64,000 nucleotides of DNA, from positions 5,704,001 through 5,768,000 of the forward strand of contig NZ_CP072203.1 of the NCBI RefSeq assembly GCF_017654315.1, read 5' to 3'. The DNA is from Gordonia polyisoprenivorans. GTDB taxonomy: Bacteria > Actinomycetota > Actinomycetes > Mycobacteriales > Mycobacteriaceae. The notes under the pieces are model-generated. The model did no database searches, had not been told where the DNA came from, and was given only the letters and a program-made list of their open reading frames with translations. How positions within the stretch are numbered: position 1 is the stretch's first letter; the number at the start of each line of letters is the position of its first letter. Position numbers and translations under genes: made by a program. This document shows, piece after piece, positions 7,709-16,984 of this stretch.

Positions 7709-9451
7709 GACCGTCATCGTCCACCCCGCCGCGGCGTTGCGTCGCGTCCAGAACTCGGCGTAGGTGCCACCGCGCGCCAACAGTTCGTCGTGGCGGCCGA
7801 TGTCGTCGACGCGACCGTCTGCGGTGAGCACCACGATCTGATCGGCGGCGAGTACGGTCGAGATCTTGTGCGCGATCACCAAAACCGTGCTCTGCGTGGC
7901 GAGTTCACGGATCGATGCCGCCACATGCGCCTCGTTCTCCGGGTCGAGCGCGCTGGTGGCCTCGTCGAACAGCACGATCGGTGCGCCCTTGACCAACGCC
8001 CGGGCGACCGACACACGCTGGCGCTCGCCACCGGAGAGCGCCGAGCCACCCTCCCCGACCCGGGTATCCCAGCCGCCGGGAAGACGGTCCACCACCGAAT
8101 CGACCCCGGCAGTCGTTGCGGCCGCGCGGATCTCGTCGTCGGTGGCGTCGGGCCGTCCGACACGTATGTTCTCCCACAGGGTGTCGTCGAAGAGGTACAC
8201 GTCCTGGAAGACCAACGCCAGCTGCGCCATCAGGGTTGCGGTGTCCTGCTCTCGGACGTCGACGCCACCGACCCGCACCGTTCCCGCGTCGACGTCGTAG
8301 AACCGTGCGATCAGCCGGGTGATCGTGGTCTTACCCGACCCGGACGGGCCGACCAGCGCCGTCATCGATCCGGCCGGAACCCGGAAATTCATGCCGTGCA
8401 ACGTCTTCGGGGACCGGTCGTCGTCAGCACTGCCGTAACCGAAATCGACGCCGGACAATTCGAGCGACCCCCGCGTGGTGGGGGCGACCGGGCTCGGCGG
8501 CGCCGGCATCGGCGGCGTGTCGAGGATGTCGGTGATGCGCCGGATCTCGGCGGTCGACATCCGCATCGCCGACCCCAGTTCGGCCAGTTCGGAAATGGGG
8601 TCGGTGAAGCGCGCGGCCAACCCGAACACCGCCATCAGCAACGCGGCCTCGACGTGACCGGTGACCGCGAGAGCGGCGCCGACGATCAGGATGGTCGTGA
8701 ACACCGCCTGTACGGCAACACCATTGAGCAGCAGACCGGTGACCGAGCGACCCATCATCTTCCGGCCCACCCGATGCTGACGGTCCAGCGCGTCCTCGAG
8801 GGGCTGGTAGTCCGAGCCCGCCGCCCCGAACGCACGCAGGCTCGGCTGATACCGGGCGAGTTCGAGAACCCGGTTGTTGACCTCGACCGCGGTGCCGTGA
8901 TTCTGCGCCTCGGCGTCGGCGATCATCGCACTCGCACGAAGGCCCGCCACCCACAGGACCACCGCGCCGAGCGCGGCGGTCGCTCCGATCCGCCAGTCGA
9001 AGAAGAACAAGCCGACCACGACGGTCGCCGACCCGACGAGGTTGGTGACGACCGGCGTCATCAGGTGCGCACCCGCGCTGCCGACGAACATCGTTCCCTT
9101 GACCGCGATCTGCGAGACCGATCCGGTCTTGTCGCGGGTGAACCACCCCAGCGGCAACGTCACCAGATGATCACCGAGCCGGTGATGCAGGGAACGCATG
9201 GTGTGTACTGCCATCCGCATCGCCATCAGCGACTGCAGATAGAAGGTGACGCAACAGATCACCACGACCGGCACCAATACCAACAGCCAGTGGCCGGCGC
9301 CGGCGAGGTCACCGTCGAAGAGGTCGCGGGCGATGGGGACCATCAGCAACATCGCTGCGCCCTGGGCGAGTCCGTAGACGATCGCCCACGCGAGGAAGAC
9401 ATACATGCGCCCGGCCTCGTCACCGAGAATGCGCAGGTAACCACGGATCAT
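7694..9451 (-). CDS. ABC transporter, fused permease-ATPase (second of pair, IrtB/YbtQ-like)
   Basis: The protein is a 585-residue type IV ABC half-transporter. An N-terminal six-helix transmembrane domain covers about residues 1-310, and the nucleotide-binding domain has Walker A GPSGSGKT (368-375), signature LSGGERQR (472-479) and Walker B IVLFDEATSALD (492-503). ATG 9451 overlaps the upstream gene's stop by four bases (ATGA), so the two are translationally coupled and probably form a heterodimer. IrtAB of mycobacteria and YbtPQ of Yersinia have the exporter fold but import ferric siderophores; this pair has the same layout. The iron link is inferred from the partner's Walker B sequence and the upstream IdeR-like half box. 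Drug export is the alternative. Confidence 0.83.
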   Translation of the reverse strand: MIRGYLRILGDEAGRMYVFLAWAIVYGLAQGAAMLLMVPIARDLFDGDLAGAGHWLLVLVPVVVICCVTFYLQSLMAMRMAVHTMRSLHHRLGDHLVTLPLGWFTRDKTGSVSQIAVKGTMFVGSAGAHLMTPVVTNLVGSATVVVGLFFFDWRIGATAALGAVVLWVAGLRASAMIADAEAQNHGTAVEVNNRVLELARYQPSLRAFGAAGSDYQPLEDALDRQHRVGRKMMGRSVTGLLLNGVAVQAVFTTILIVGAALAVTGHVEAALLMAVFGLAARFTDPISELAELGSAMRMSTAEIRRITDILDTPPMPAPPSPVAPTTRGSLELSGVDFGYGSADDDRSPKTLHGMNFRVPAGSMTALVGPSGSGKTTITRLIARFYDVDAGTVRVGGVDVREQDTATLMAQLALVFQDVYLFDDTLWENIRVGRPDATDDEIRAAATTAGVDSVVDRLPGGWDTRVGEGGSALSGGERQRVSVARALVKGAPIVLFDEATSALDPENEAHVAASIRELATQSTVLVIAHKISTVLAADQIVVLTADGRVDDIGRHDELLARGGTYAEFWTRRNAAAGWTMTVSADV

Positions 9452-11274
9452 CGGAGAGCTCTTGTCGGTTCTGTCGCGGCAGTGCCTGCAGGGCCTGATG
9501 CGGGGTGGCCCTGCCAGGCCCGCCACATGGTGGCGTATGTGCCACCGGCAGCGACGAGATCGTCGTGACGTCCCCGCTCGACGACCCGACCCTCGTCGAG
9601 GACGACGATGGTGTCGGCGTGGGTGATCGAGCCGAGCCGGTGCGCGATGACGAGTACCGTCCGGCCGGCGATCAACGACGAGATCGCCTGCTGGATATCG
9701 GCTTCGGACTCGGGGTCGGCGAACGCGGTGGCCTCGTCGAGGATCAGTATCGGGGTGTCGCACAACAGTGCTCGCGCGATCGCCACACGCTGTGCCTCAC
9801 CGCCGGAGAAGTGGGCGTCGGTACCGACCCGGGTGTCGTAGCCGCCGGGCAGCTCGGTGATCCGATCGTGAATCCGCGCCGCGCGCGCCGCCGACTCCAC
9901 TTCGGCGCGGGTGGCGTCGGGACGACCGAGCGCAATGTTGTCGGCGACGCTCATGTCGAGCAGCGCGACATCCTGCAGCACGAAGCCGACATGTCGATAC
10001 AAGACCTGCGGGTCGATGTCACGGACGTCGACCCCACCGATGCGTACCGCCCCGGCGTCGGGGTCGACGAACCGCGGGATCAGGGTCGCCAGAGTCGATT
10101 TGCCGCTCCCCGACGGACCGACCAGCGCGGTCAGGGTGCCGGGCTCCAGCGTCATGCTCACGCCCTGCAGGGCGCGCGTACCGGAGGCTGATCCCTCGGT
10201 CGGATAGGCGTAGTGCACCTCGTCGATCTCGATCCGATTGCTCTCGGGCACAGCCGGTTCGGTGGTCATCGGAAGTTCGGGCAACGTCAGCAATCCGACG
10301 ATGCGGCCGGCCGCGGCCGCCGCGCCCTGCCTGCTGTGCATGGCCATCATCGCCGCCATCAGTGTCGACGGCAGCACCATCGCGATGAGGGTGGCACCGA
10401 GGACGTCGATCGCCCCGACCCAGCCCGCGTCCACGAACCAGTACCCACCGGCGAGATTGACCAGCAGGATCAGCGGCGCGGAGAGCATCATCGCCGCGAG
10501 CGCCTCGATACGCAGCATCGGCCCCACATACCCCGCGAAGTCGTCGTTGAACTCGTCGGCGGCGCGCAGGAACGCCTTGTGCGCCCGTCCGGTCTGGCCG
10601 AAGGTCTTGACGACGGCGACGCCGGTGACGAATTCGACGATGGTCGAACTGATGCGGGCCAGTGCTGCGTTCATCTTGGCCTGCTGCGTGGTCATGTCGC
10701 GCACCATCCAGGCGTACGCGATCGCATACAGCGGGAGGGTCGCGACGGCCAGCAGGCCCAGACGCCAGTCGAGCACGAAGCAGTAGATGAGCGCGAACAA
10801 CGGGGTGGCCACTGCCGCAGTGGTTTCCACGTCTGCGTGGGCCACGAGGTAGTGGAGTTCACCGACGTCGTTCTGCACGGTCTGACGCACCCGACCCGAG
10901 CTCGTCGTCCCGAACCAGCCGAGCGGGAGCCGACCCAGCTTGGCGGTGATCCGACGACGGAGTATCACCTGCAGGTCGACGTCGGCGTAGTGGGTGACAC
11001 CGAGCGCCGCACCGCCGAACACCGCCCGTGCCATCAGGCCGAGGATCACGATCGCCACGATCCACCAGACCCGCGCGGTCTGCACCGGTCCGTCGAGCAG
11101 CAGGGTCCGACCCAGTTCGACGATCCCGACAAACGGGACGACAGTTGCCGCCGAGGCGATCACCTGCAGCAGCTGAGCCACCCGAATGCGGGCGCGTACG
11201 GGCTGCAACAACTCACGCAGCGCGCTCCGGTCCAGCTCCGTCCGGTCCTCCGCGGACCCCTCCACCGTTGTCAT
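9448..11274 (-). CDS. ABC transporter, fused permease-ATPase (first of pair, IrtA/YbtP-like)
   Basis: This 608-residue half-transporter is the first gene of a coupled pair. It has about six transmembrane helices (residues 35-320), Walker A GPSGSGKS at 386-393, a degenerate signature FSGGEAQR at 489-496 and Walker B ILILDEATAFAD at 509-520. The ATAFADPE sequence after Walker B is a recurrent feature of siderophore-linked members such as YbtP and IrtA. No N-terminal siderophore-interacting FAD domain is present, unlike full IrtA. The start is ATG 11274. An IdeR-like half site lies about 40 bp upstream, which predicts derepression under iron starvation. The import of a ferric siderophore is inferred. 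Confidence 0.83.
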   Translation of the reverse strand: MTTVEGSAEDRTELDRSALRELLQPVRARIRVAQLLQVIASAATVVPFVGIVELGRTLLLDGPVQTARVWWIVAIVILGLMARAVFGGAALGVTHYADVDLQVILRRRITAKLGRLPLGWFGTTSSGRVRQTVQNDVGELHYLVAHADVETTAAVATPLFALIYCFVLDWRLGLLAVATLPLYAIAYAWMVRDMTTQQAKMNAALARISSTIVEFVTGVAVVKTFGQTGRAHKAFLRAADEFNDDFAGYVGPMLRIEALAAMMLSAPLILLVNLAGGYWFVDAGWVGAIDVLGATLIAMVLPSTLMAAMMAMHSRQGAAAAAGRIVGLLTLPELPMTTEPAVPESNRIEIDEVHYAYPTEGSASGTRALQGVSMTLEPGTLTALVGPSGSGKSTLATLIPRFVDPDAGAVRIGGVDVRDIDPQVLYRHVGFVLQDVALLDMSVADNIALGRPDATRAEVESAARAARIHDRITELPGGYDTRVGTDAHFSGGEAQRVAIARALLCDTPILILDEATAFADPESEADIQQAISSLIAGRTVLVIAHRLGSITHADTIVVLDEGRVVERGRHDDLVAAGGTYATMWRAWQGHPASGPAGTAATEPTRALR

Positions 11275-11301
11275 ACGCGTACGTTAACGCGGACGGACGC
11301 C

Positions 11302-11320
11302 CGAAGCAAGGGTTACCTAA
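11302..11320 (-). promoter_or_regulatory. IdeR/DtxR-like iron box (one good half)
   Basis: On the minus strand the 19-mer reads TTAGGTAACCCTTGCTTCG. The first half (TTAGGTxA) matches the IdeR consensus TTAGGTTAGGCTAACCTAA exactly apart from one base; the second half is poor, giving 11 of 19 matches by eye. It lies 28 bp before the ABC gene start. Function is inferred. Confidence 0.45.
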
Positions 11321-11334
11321 GTTGAGAGGGAGCC

Positions 11335-11925
11335 TCAGCGCGGGAGTATCCCGTCGAGGACCACGGACAAGTATTGGTCGGCGATCTGCTCCACGCTCAT
11401 CGATCCACCCGGCCGATACCAGCGCACCGCCACCCACACCGTGTCACGCAAGAAGCGATAAACGAGTTCGACGTCGAGATCAGCACGGAACTCGCCATCG
11501 GCCACCCCACGCGTCAGCACCGAATGCCACAGACCGCGAAACTCCTCGTTGCGGTCACCGATATAGGAGAAACGGTCTTGCGGCGCAAGCCGTTTGGCCT
11601 CGTCCTGATAGATGGCCACCGCATGGTGATCGGCGTCGATGGACTCGAATGAGGCAATCACCAACTGCCGCAACGTCTCGGCGGCCGACAGATCGGCGTC
11701 GGCGATCTGCTGATAGCGGGCGAACAAACCATCGAGGAAGCCGCGCAGGATCTCGTCGACCATCGACTCCTTGGAATCGAAATGGTGATAGAGACTCCCC
11801 GAGAGAATACCTGCGGCATCGGCGATGTCGCGCACCGTCGTCGACCGCAGACCCTGCTCCGCGAACATCCGACTCGCCGTCGTCAGCAGTTCGTCGCGTC
11901 GGGAAGTTCCGTTACGTGGCGCCAC
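11335..11925 (-). CDS. kstR2: KstR2, TetR-family repressor of HIP catabolism
   Basis: KstR2 represses genes for degradation of the cholesterol C/D rings and is released by HIP-CoA. The 196-residue protein has the helix-turn-helix at about residues 30-60 (TVRDIADAAGILSGSLYHHF, then DSKESMVDEIL), and the ligand domain contains VYRFLRDTVWVAVRWYRPGG, both highly characteristic of KstR2 (Rv3557c). A consensus KstR2 operator lies 10 bp upstream of the start, so it is probably autoregulated. Neighbours fadA6, ipdF, fadE30 and fadD3 are its known regulon members. An aldehyde dehydrogenase lies immediately upstream, facing the same way but with the operator region after its stop. Confidence 0.93.
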   Translation of the reverse strand: MAPRNGTSRRDELLTTASRMFAEQGLRSTTVRDIADAAGILSGSLYHHFDSKESMVDEILRGFLDGLFARYQQIADADLSAAETLRQLVIASFESIDADHHAVAIYQDEAKRLAPQDRFSYIGDRNEEFRGLWHSVLTRGVADGEFRADLDVELVYRFLRDTVWVAVRWYRPGGSMSVEQIADQYLSVVLDGILPR

Positions 11926-11935
11926 CCCCGTACCC

Positions 11936-11951
11936 TAGCAAGCGCTTGGGT
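11936..11951. promoter_or_regulatory. KstR2 operator (kstR2 promoter)
   Basis: The sequence TAGCAAGCGCTTGGGT matches the KstR2 motif AnCAAGnnCTTGnT at every fixed position, and the surrounding TACCC and GGGTA extend the dyad. It lies just upstream of the kstR2 start codon, as expected for autorepression. Confidence 0.85.
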
Positions 11952-11976
11952 ACGAGGGTGGCTCCCGTGAGAGGTT

Positions 11977-13485
11977 TCAGCGCTTGCGCACCTTCTTCTG
12001 CGCCCGCGCGTTGAGCTTGGTCCACAGCTTCAGCTGGCCGTTGGCCATCTTCTTGTCGCGGTTGGTGAACGGCGGCGACATCATCTCGGCCACGGTGAAC
12101 GGCATCGTCGAGAAGGCCACGGCGCGTGCATGACTGAAGGTCTCGAAACCGGTCTTGCCGTGGTAACTGCCCATCCCGCTGCGCCCGATGCCACCGAACG
12201 GCAGCTCGGCACCGAACATGTGCAGCGCGAAATCGTTTCCGTTGATCGACCCGCTGCGGGTGTTGTCGGCCAGCCGCGCGAAGTTGTCGTTGTCGTCGCC
12301 GCACCAGTACATCGTCAGCGGGTGCGGGTGGCCGGCGATGTAGCTGATCGCCTCGGTGAGATCCCGGTACGGGTACACCGTCAGCACCGGACCGAAGACC
12401 TCGTCCTCGGTGATCTTCATCCCCGACTTGACCCCGGTGAGCAGGGTCGGCGGGATCTTGCGACGCTCGGCCGACGGCAACGGTTCGCCACCGGGGACGA
12501 CCTGTCGCTTCTCGGCGCCGAGCGAGACCGCGTCGTCGATCAGCCCGACGATCCGCTCGTAGTTCTTCTGGTTGATCGTCGAGGTGTACTCGGGGTTGTC
12601 GTAGATCGTCGCGAAGTTGGCGGTCCAGCGGGCCATCACCTTGTCGGTGAACTCACCGAGTTTGGCCTCCGGCACGAAGACGTAGTCGGGGCACAGGCAG
12701 ACCTGACCACCATTGACCATGCGGGCGTCGGCCAGCATCTTCGCCGCCTTGTCGATGTCGGCGGAGACGTCGACGACGGCCGGGTTCTTGCCGCCGAGCT
12801 CGAGGGTGACCGGCACCAGGTTCTTGGCGGCCTCCTGGGCCACCGAGGAACCGACCTCGGGCGAGCCGGTGAAGAACATGTGGTCGACCTTGAGTTTCGC
12901 GAAATCCGATCCCGACCCGTGCTTGGGCGTGATGACCGCGAGTTCCTCGATCGAGAAGTAGTCGGGGGCGTACTTGGCGATCACGCCGGTGGTGCGCGCG
13001 GTGATCGACGACGGCCGCATCAGCACACGGTTACCGGCCGCGAACGCCGACGCCGCGGGCACGAAGGTCAGCTGCAGCGGGAAGTTCCAGGGGCCCATGA
13101 TGCCGACGACGCCCAGCGGATCATGACGCACCCGCTGCTTGAAGCCGAGAGCTCCCTGTACCCGCGCCGAGACCGAATCGGCCATCCACTCCTTGACCCC
13201 GCGGCGCTGGTGGGTCAGGTCGATCATGCAGCCTGCGACGTCCGCGGCGATGCTCAGTTCCCTTGGCCGCGAACCGAAGTCGACGGTCAGCGCCTCGGCG
13301 ATCTCGTCACCGTGATCGAGCAGCAGCGACGAGAGCCGGGTGATGCGGTCGATGCGGGTCGCCGCGTCCGGGATGCCGTCCCGCAGGAAGGCCGCACGCT
13401 GGATCTCGAGCAGTTCGGTCATCGAATGCGCTTCGGACGAGACACGTCCCTCGATCTTGCTGGTCACGTCAGCAGGTTTGGTCAT
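11977..13485 (-). CDS. Aldehyde dehydrogenase (coniferyl-aldehyde/class 3-like)
   Basis: This is a 502-residue NAD(P)-dependent aldehyde dehydrogenase. Key residues are Asn134 in GPWNFPLQ, the general base Glu229 in LELGGKNP, and the nucleophile Cys263 in NGGQVCLCPDY. The lack of a long N-terminal region, the VIKPS-like MRPSSITART loop and the PFTNRDKKM C-terminal hydrophobic/basic tail place it with coniferyl aldehyde dehydrogenase and fatty-aldehyde dehydrogenases. ATG 13485 is preferred over the upstream frame because GGGAGG precedes it. The gene lies between fadA6 and kstR2 on the same strand but is separated from fadA6 by a hairpin-rich gap, so it may be transcribed separately. A role in sterol or aromatic aldehyde oxidation is possible but unproven. 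Confidence 0.85.
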   Translation of the reverse strand: MTKPADVTSKIEGRVSSEAHSMTELLEIQRAAFLRDGIPDAATRIDRITRLSSLLLDHGDEIAEALTVDFGSRPRELSIAADVAGCMIDLTHQRRGVKEWMADSVSARVQGALGFKQRVRHDPLGVVGIMGPWNFPLQLTFVPAASAFAAGNRVLMRPSSITARTTGVIAKYAPDYFSIEELAVITPKHGSGSDFAKLKVDHMFFTGSPEVGSSVAQEAAKNLVPVTLELGGKNPAVVDVSADIDKAAKMLADARMVNGGQVCLCPDYVFVPEAKLGEFTDKVMARWTANFATIYDNPEYTSTINQKNYERIVGLIDDAVSLGAEKRQVVPGGEPLPSAERRKIPPTLLTGVKSGMKITEDEVFGPVLTVYPYRDLTEAISYIAGHPHPLTMYWCGDDNDNFARLADNTRSGSINGNDFALHMFGAELPFGGIGRSGMGSYHGKTGFETFSHARAVAFSTMPFTVAEMMSPPFTNRDKKMANGQLKLWTKLNARAQKKVRKR

Positions 13486-13606
13486 TCGCCACCCTCCCAA
13501 GGTCGAGCGGCGTCTCGCGACCGTCGCTGAGACGTTTTCGCTCGCTCGTTCCTCCATAGTATGCGTCACGTCACAGTGATGTGGCTACACGTGTTCCCAG
13601 ATCCCT

Positions 13607-13706
13607 CGCGACAGCGCTCCTCACATCGCCGACAGCGCTCGATTTTTCGCCCACGGCGCTCGAGTTTGCGCCGACAGCGCTCGCCATGGCGGGCGCTGTC
13701 GGCGAA
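13607..13706. repeat. Cluster of CGACAGCGCTC-type short repeats with a terminator-like hairpin
   Basis: Four copies or near copies of CGACAGCGCTCG stand in a row, spaced 20-28 bp apart, and the last pairs with an inverted copy. CGCCGACAGCGC at about 13668 and GCGCTGTCGGCG ending near 13704 form a strong hairpin around CGCCATGGCG just past the fadA6 stop. There is no U-tract. The same words recur downstream of coaX. The 229-bp gap holds no gene. Confidence 0.7.
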
Positions 13707-13714
13707 CTGGCGGG

Positions 13715-14869
13715 TCAGCCCAGCCGCTCGATGATGGTCACGTTGGCCGTGCCGCCGCCCTCGCACATCGTCTGCAGCCCGTACCGGCCGCCGGTGCGTT
13801 CGAGTTCGTTCAGCAGCGTGGCGAAGAGCTTGGCACCGGTCGCACCGAGCGGATGGCCGAGGGCGATGGCACCGCCGTTGGGGTTGACCTTCGCCGGGTC
13901 GGCGCCGGTCTCCTTGAGCCAGGCAAGCACCACCGAGGCGAAGGCCTCGTTGATCTCGATGACGTCGATGTCGTCGATGGACAGGCCGGTCTTCTCCAGT
14001 GCGTATGCGGTCGCTGGGATCGGTGCGGACAACATCATCACCGGGTCGTCGCCGCGCACCGAGAGGTGATGGATGCGGGCCCGCGGGGTCAGCCCGTAGT
14101 CGGCCAACGCCTTCTCGGACACCACGAGCGCGGCCGACGCGCCGTCGGAGATCTGCGAGGCGACGGCGGCGGTCAGGCGCGAGCCCTGCGCCAACGGCGC
14201 GAGTCCGGCCATCTTCTCCAGCGACGTCTCGCGCGGACATTCGTCGACGACGCAGTCACCGAGCGGCGCGAGCTCGTTGTCGAAATGACCCGCGGCGATG
14301 GCCGCTCGCGCACGCTGATGTGACTGCAGCGCCCACGCCTCCATGTCCTCGCGGCTGATGTCCCAGCGCTCCGCCATCGCATCGGCGCCGGCAAACTGTG
14401 AGATCTCGGCGTCACCGAAGCGTTCCCGCCAGCCGACGGATTCGGCTGTCGGCGTGGTGAATCCGAACTCCTGGCCGGCGATCATGGCTTGACTGATCGG
14501 GATGGCGCTCATGTTCTGCACGCCGCCGGCGAGCACCACGTCCTGGGTACCGCTCATCACGCCCTGCGCGGCGAAATGGATGGCCTGCTGCGAGGATCCG
14601 CACTGCCGGTCGACGGTGGTGCCCGGGATGGCGAGCGGCCCACCGGCGGCGAGCCACGCGGTGCGGGCGATGTTGCCCGCCTGCGGCCCGATGGCGTCGA
14701 CGCATCCGAAGACGACGTCGTCGACGATCATGGGATCGATGCCGGTGCGTTCGAGGATCGCGGTGATGACGTGGGCGCCGAGGTCGGCGGGATGGGTCTT
14801 GGCCAACGAGCCGTTGCGCTTGCCGACCGGCGTGCGGACGGCGTCGACGATGTAGGCCTGGGGTGACAT
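13715..14869 (-). CDS. fadA6: FadA6, acetyl-CoA acetyltransferase (thiolase) of sterol ring catabolism
   Basis: FadA6 is the thiolase that cleaves the beta-ketoacyl-CoA produced after ring opening in HIP catabolism. The 384-residue protein has the acyl-accepting Cys90 in VDRQCGSSQQ, His339 in the IALGHPLGATG box and the proton-transferring Cys369 in TMCEGGG. ATG 14869 has an AGGAG ribosome site; the open frame continues upstream into ipdF in another frame. It is 26 bp after ipdF and is probably in the fadE30-ipdF-fadA6 operon under KstR2. The order matches Rv3560c-Rv3559c-Rv3556c. The substrate assignment comes from the family. Confidence 0.9.
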   Translation of the reverse strand: MSPQAYIVDAVRTPVGKRNGSLAKTHPADLGAHVITAILERTGIDPMIVDDVVFGCVDAIGPQAGNIARTAWLAAGGPLAIPGTTVDRQCGSSQQAIHFAAQGVMSGTQDVVLAGGVQNMSAIPISQAMIAGQEFGFTTPTAESVGWRERFGDAEISQFAGADAMAERWDISREDMEAWALQSHQRARAAIAAGHFDNELAPLGDCVVDECPRETSLEKMAGLAPLAQGSRLTAAVASQISDGASAALVVSEKALADYGLTPRARIHHLSVRGDDPVMMLSAPIPATAYALEKTGLSIDDIDVIEINEAFASVVLAWLKETGADPAKVNPNGGAIALGHPLGATGAKLFATLLNELERTGGRYGLQTMCEGGGTANVTIIERLG

Positions 14870-14895
14870 CGGTTCTCCTGGTAAGTGATCGGGGT

Positions 14896-15717
14896 TCAGG
14901 CTCGCTGGCTGGAGATCGAGACGACCTCGCCGGTGAGATAGGTGGTGTAGTCGCTGGCGAGCATCGCGATGGTGGCCGCGACCTCCCAGACCTCCGCGGC
15001 ACGCCCGTAGGCTTCGTGCGCGGCGAGCTCGTCGAGCAGTTCGTCGCTGGTGACCTTCGCCAGGAAGGGATGCTTGGCGATCGACGGCGCGACCGCATTG
15101 ATGCGCACCCCGTAGTCGGCGGCTTCGACTGCGGCACAACGGGTCAGTGCCATCACACCGGCCTTGGCGGCGGCGTAGTGGGCTTGTCCGCGTTGGGCAC
15201 GCCAGCCCAGTACCGAGGCGTTGTTGACGATGACGCCGCCGTGTTCGACGGCCCGGAAGTAGCGCAGGGCAGCACGAGTGGCGCGGAAGGTGCCGTTGAG
15301 GGTGATGTCGACGACGCGGTCCCACTGTTCGTCGGTCATATCGGCGACCGGCGTCTCGCCGCCGAGCCCGGCGTTGTTGACCAGGACGTCGATGCGGCCG
15401 AGTTCATCTGCGGCATGGGTGATCAACGCGTCCACCTGCGCGGTGTCGGAGACGTCGCAGGTCACCTGCGCGACCGTCCGGTCGCCGAACTCTTCGGACA
15501 GTTTCTGGGCGGCCTCGCCGAGCCGGCGTTCGTGCCAGTCGCTGAGGAGGACGTCGGCGCCTTCGAGCAGTGCCCTTCGGGCGGTGGCGAATCCGATGCC
15601 GGTCCCCGCGGCCGCGGTGACCACGACCTTGCGGCCCAACAGGAGTCCGTGTCCGGGCGTCTCCACCGGCGGGTCGGCCAACGGTGAACGACGGTTCTCG
15701 GTGTCCGGGGTGGTCAT
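14896..15717 (-). CDS. ipdF: IpdF, 5-hydroxy-HIP-CoA dehydrogenase (classical SDR)
   Basis: IpdF oxidises the 5-hydroxyl group of 5-OH-HIP-CoA to the ketone. This 273-residue protein is a classical short-chain dehydrogenase: cofactor motif TAAAGTGIG (residues 34-42), NNAG at 114-117, catalytic Ser168 in NNAS, Tyr181 and Lys185 in YAAAK. The GGVIVNNASVLGWRAQ region is shared with Rv3559c. The ATG overlaps the fadE30 stop (ATGA, 15714-15717), showing translational coupling. An N-terminal 22-residue extension precedes the Rossmann fold and is probably disordered. Regulation by KstR2 is inferred from the operator at 16985. Confidence 0.9.
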   Translation of the reverse strand: MTTPDTENRRSPLADPPVETPGHGLLLGRKVVVTAAAGTGIGFATARRALLEGADVLLSDWHERRLGEAAQKLSEEFGDRTVAQVTCDVSDTAQVDALITHAADELGRIDVLVNNAGLGGETPVADMTDEQWDRVVDITLNGTFRATRAALRYFRAVEHGGVIVNNASVLGWRAQRGQAHYAAAKAGVMALTRCAAVEAADYGVRINAVAPSIAKHPFLAKVTSDELLDELAAHEAYGRAAEVWEVAATIAMLASDYTTYLTGEVVSISSQRA

Positions 15718-16964
15718 GCACGGGCCTCTCGCGGTAGACCGAGCACGCGCTCGGCGATGATGTTGCGCTGCACCTCATTCGAGCCGCCATAGATCGTGTC
15801 GGCGCGGGTGAACAGGTACAGCCGTTGCCATTCGTCGAGTTCGACGTGTTCGGGATCGGTGAGGTCGTTGGTCGCACCCTCGGCTGTCGTGGTGGGTCCG
15901 ATCAACGCCGACGCTCCGCGCACGGCCATTCCCAGCTCACCGAGATCGCGATGCCAGTTGGACCACAAGAGTTTTCCGACCGAGTCGGCACCGGAGACAC
16001 CGTCGAGCACCGCCCGCGCATGGGCTCGCATCACCCGCAGGCCGATACCGGCGCGCGCGATGCGGGTGGCGATCTCGGGGTTGTCGAGGGCACCGTTGCC
16101 GCGCGCGACATCGGTGACGGCGTCGAGCTCGCGCGCGAAACCGACCTGCTGGCCGAGCGTGGAGACGCCGCGCTCGAATTGCAGCAGCCCCATGGCGACC
16201 TTCCAGCCGTCGCCGGGTTCGCCGACGATGTTGTCGGCATCGGTGACCGCGTCGTCGAAGAACACCTCGTTGAATTCCGATGTGCCGGTGAGTTGTTGGA
16301 TGGGCCGGACGGTGATTCCCTCTTGGTCGAGGGGGACGAGCAGAAAGCTCAGCCCCTTGTGCCGCGTCGAGCCGGGCTCGGTGCGACACAGCACGAACGC
16401 CCATTGCGCAACGTGCGCCAAGGACGTCCAGATCTTCTGTCCGTTGATCTGCCACCGTCCGTCGGCCGGACTCGCCGTGGTCGCCACGCCGGCAAGATCC
16501 GAGCCGGCACCCGGCTCGGAGTAGCCCTGCGCCCAGAGTTCGGTCACGTCGACGATGCCGGGCAGGAATCGCTGTTTCTGCTCCTCGGTCCCGAATTCGA
16601 TGAGCGTCGGCCCGAGAAGCTCTTCGCCGAGATGGTTCACCCGGGCGGGCGCGTCGGCGCGCGCGTACTCCTCGTGGAAGATGATGCGCTGGGCCAGCGT
16701 GGCACCGCGCCCGCCGTAGCGCGTCGGCCAGCCCAGACAGGTCCATCCGGCGCGCGCGAGGTAACGATCCCACTCGAGGCGCTCGGTGAAGAACTCATGC
16801 TCACTGCCGGGACCACCCCGACCACGCAACGAGGCGAAGCTCCCGACGAGGTTCGCCTCGAGCCACCCCCGGACCGCCGCGGCGAACTCCGCGTCGGCGT
16901 CGGGCGTCCGAGCTGCCCATTCGCCGAGATCCAGGGATCTGTCGGCGAGATCGATCGAGGTCAT
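15714..16964 (-). CDS. fadE30: FadE30, acyl-CoA dehydrogenase of HIP catabolism
   Basis: FadE30 introduces a double bond into the propionyl side chain of 5-OH-HIP-CoA. The 416-residue flavoprotein has the acyl-CoA dehydrogenase architecture: helical N-domain, beta domain with QGYSEPGAGSDLAG (about residues 150-163) and a C-terminal four-helix domain ending TIYGGSNEVQRNIIAERVLG. ATG 16964 is chosen because the frame upstream would cross the fadD3 start and operator. It is divergent from fadD3, with a KstR2 operator between them, and it is the first gene of the fadE30-ipdF-fadA6 operon. Synteny with Rv3560c-Rv3561 makes the assignment firm. Confidence 0.9.
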   Translation of the reverse strand: MTSIDLADRSLDLGEWAARTPDADAEFAAAVRGWLEANLVGSFASLRGRGGPGSEHEFFTERLEWDRYLARAGWTCLGWPTRYGGRGATLAQRIIFHEEYARADAPARVNHLGEELLGPTLIEFGTEEQKQRFLPGIVDVTELWAQGYSEPGAGSDLAGVATTASPADGRWQINGQKIWTSLAHVAQWAFVLCRTEPGSTRHKGLSFLLVPLDQEGITVRPIQQLTGTSEFNEVFFDDAVTDADNIVGEPGDGWKVAMGLLQFERGVSTLGQQVGFARELDAVTDVARGNGALDNPEIATRIARAGIGLRVMRAHARAVLDGVSGADSVGKLLWSNWHRDLGELGMAVRGASALIGPTTTAEGATNDLTDPEHVELDEWQRLYLFTRADTIYGGSNEVQRNIIAERVLGLPREARA

Positions 16965-16984
16965 GGTCGCTAGCATAACCCACC

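Noticed and set aside
7790..9568. 592-codon plus-strand frame opposite the ABC gene
   Set aside because: Composition is Arg/Gly/His-rich with no motif; the minus-strand ABC transporter has all catalytic motifs.
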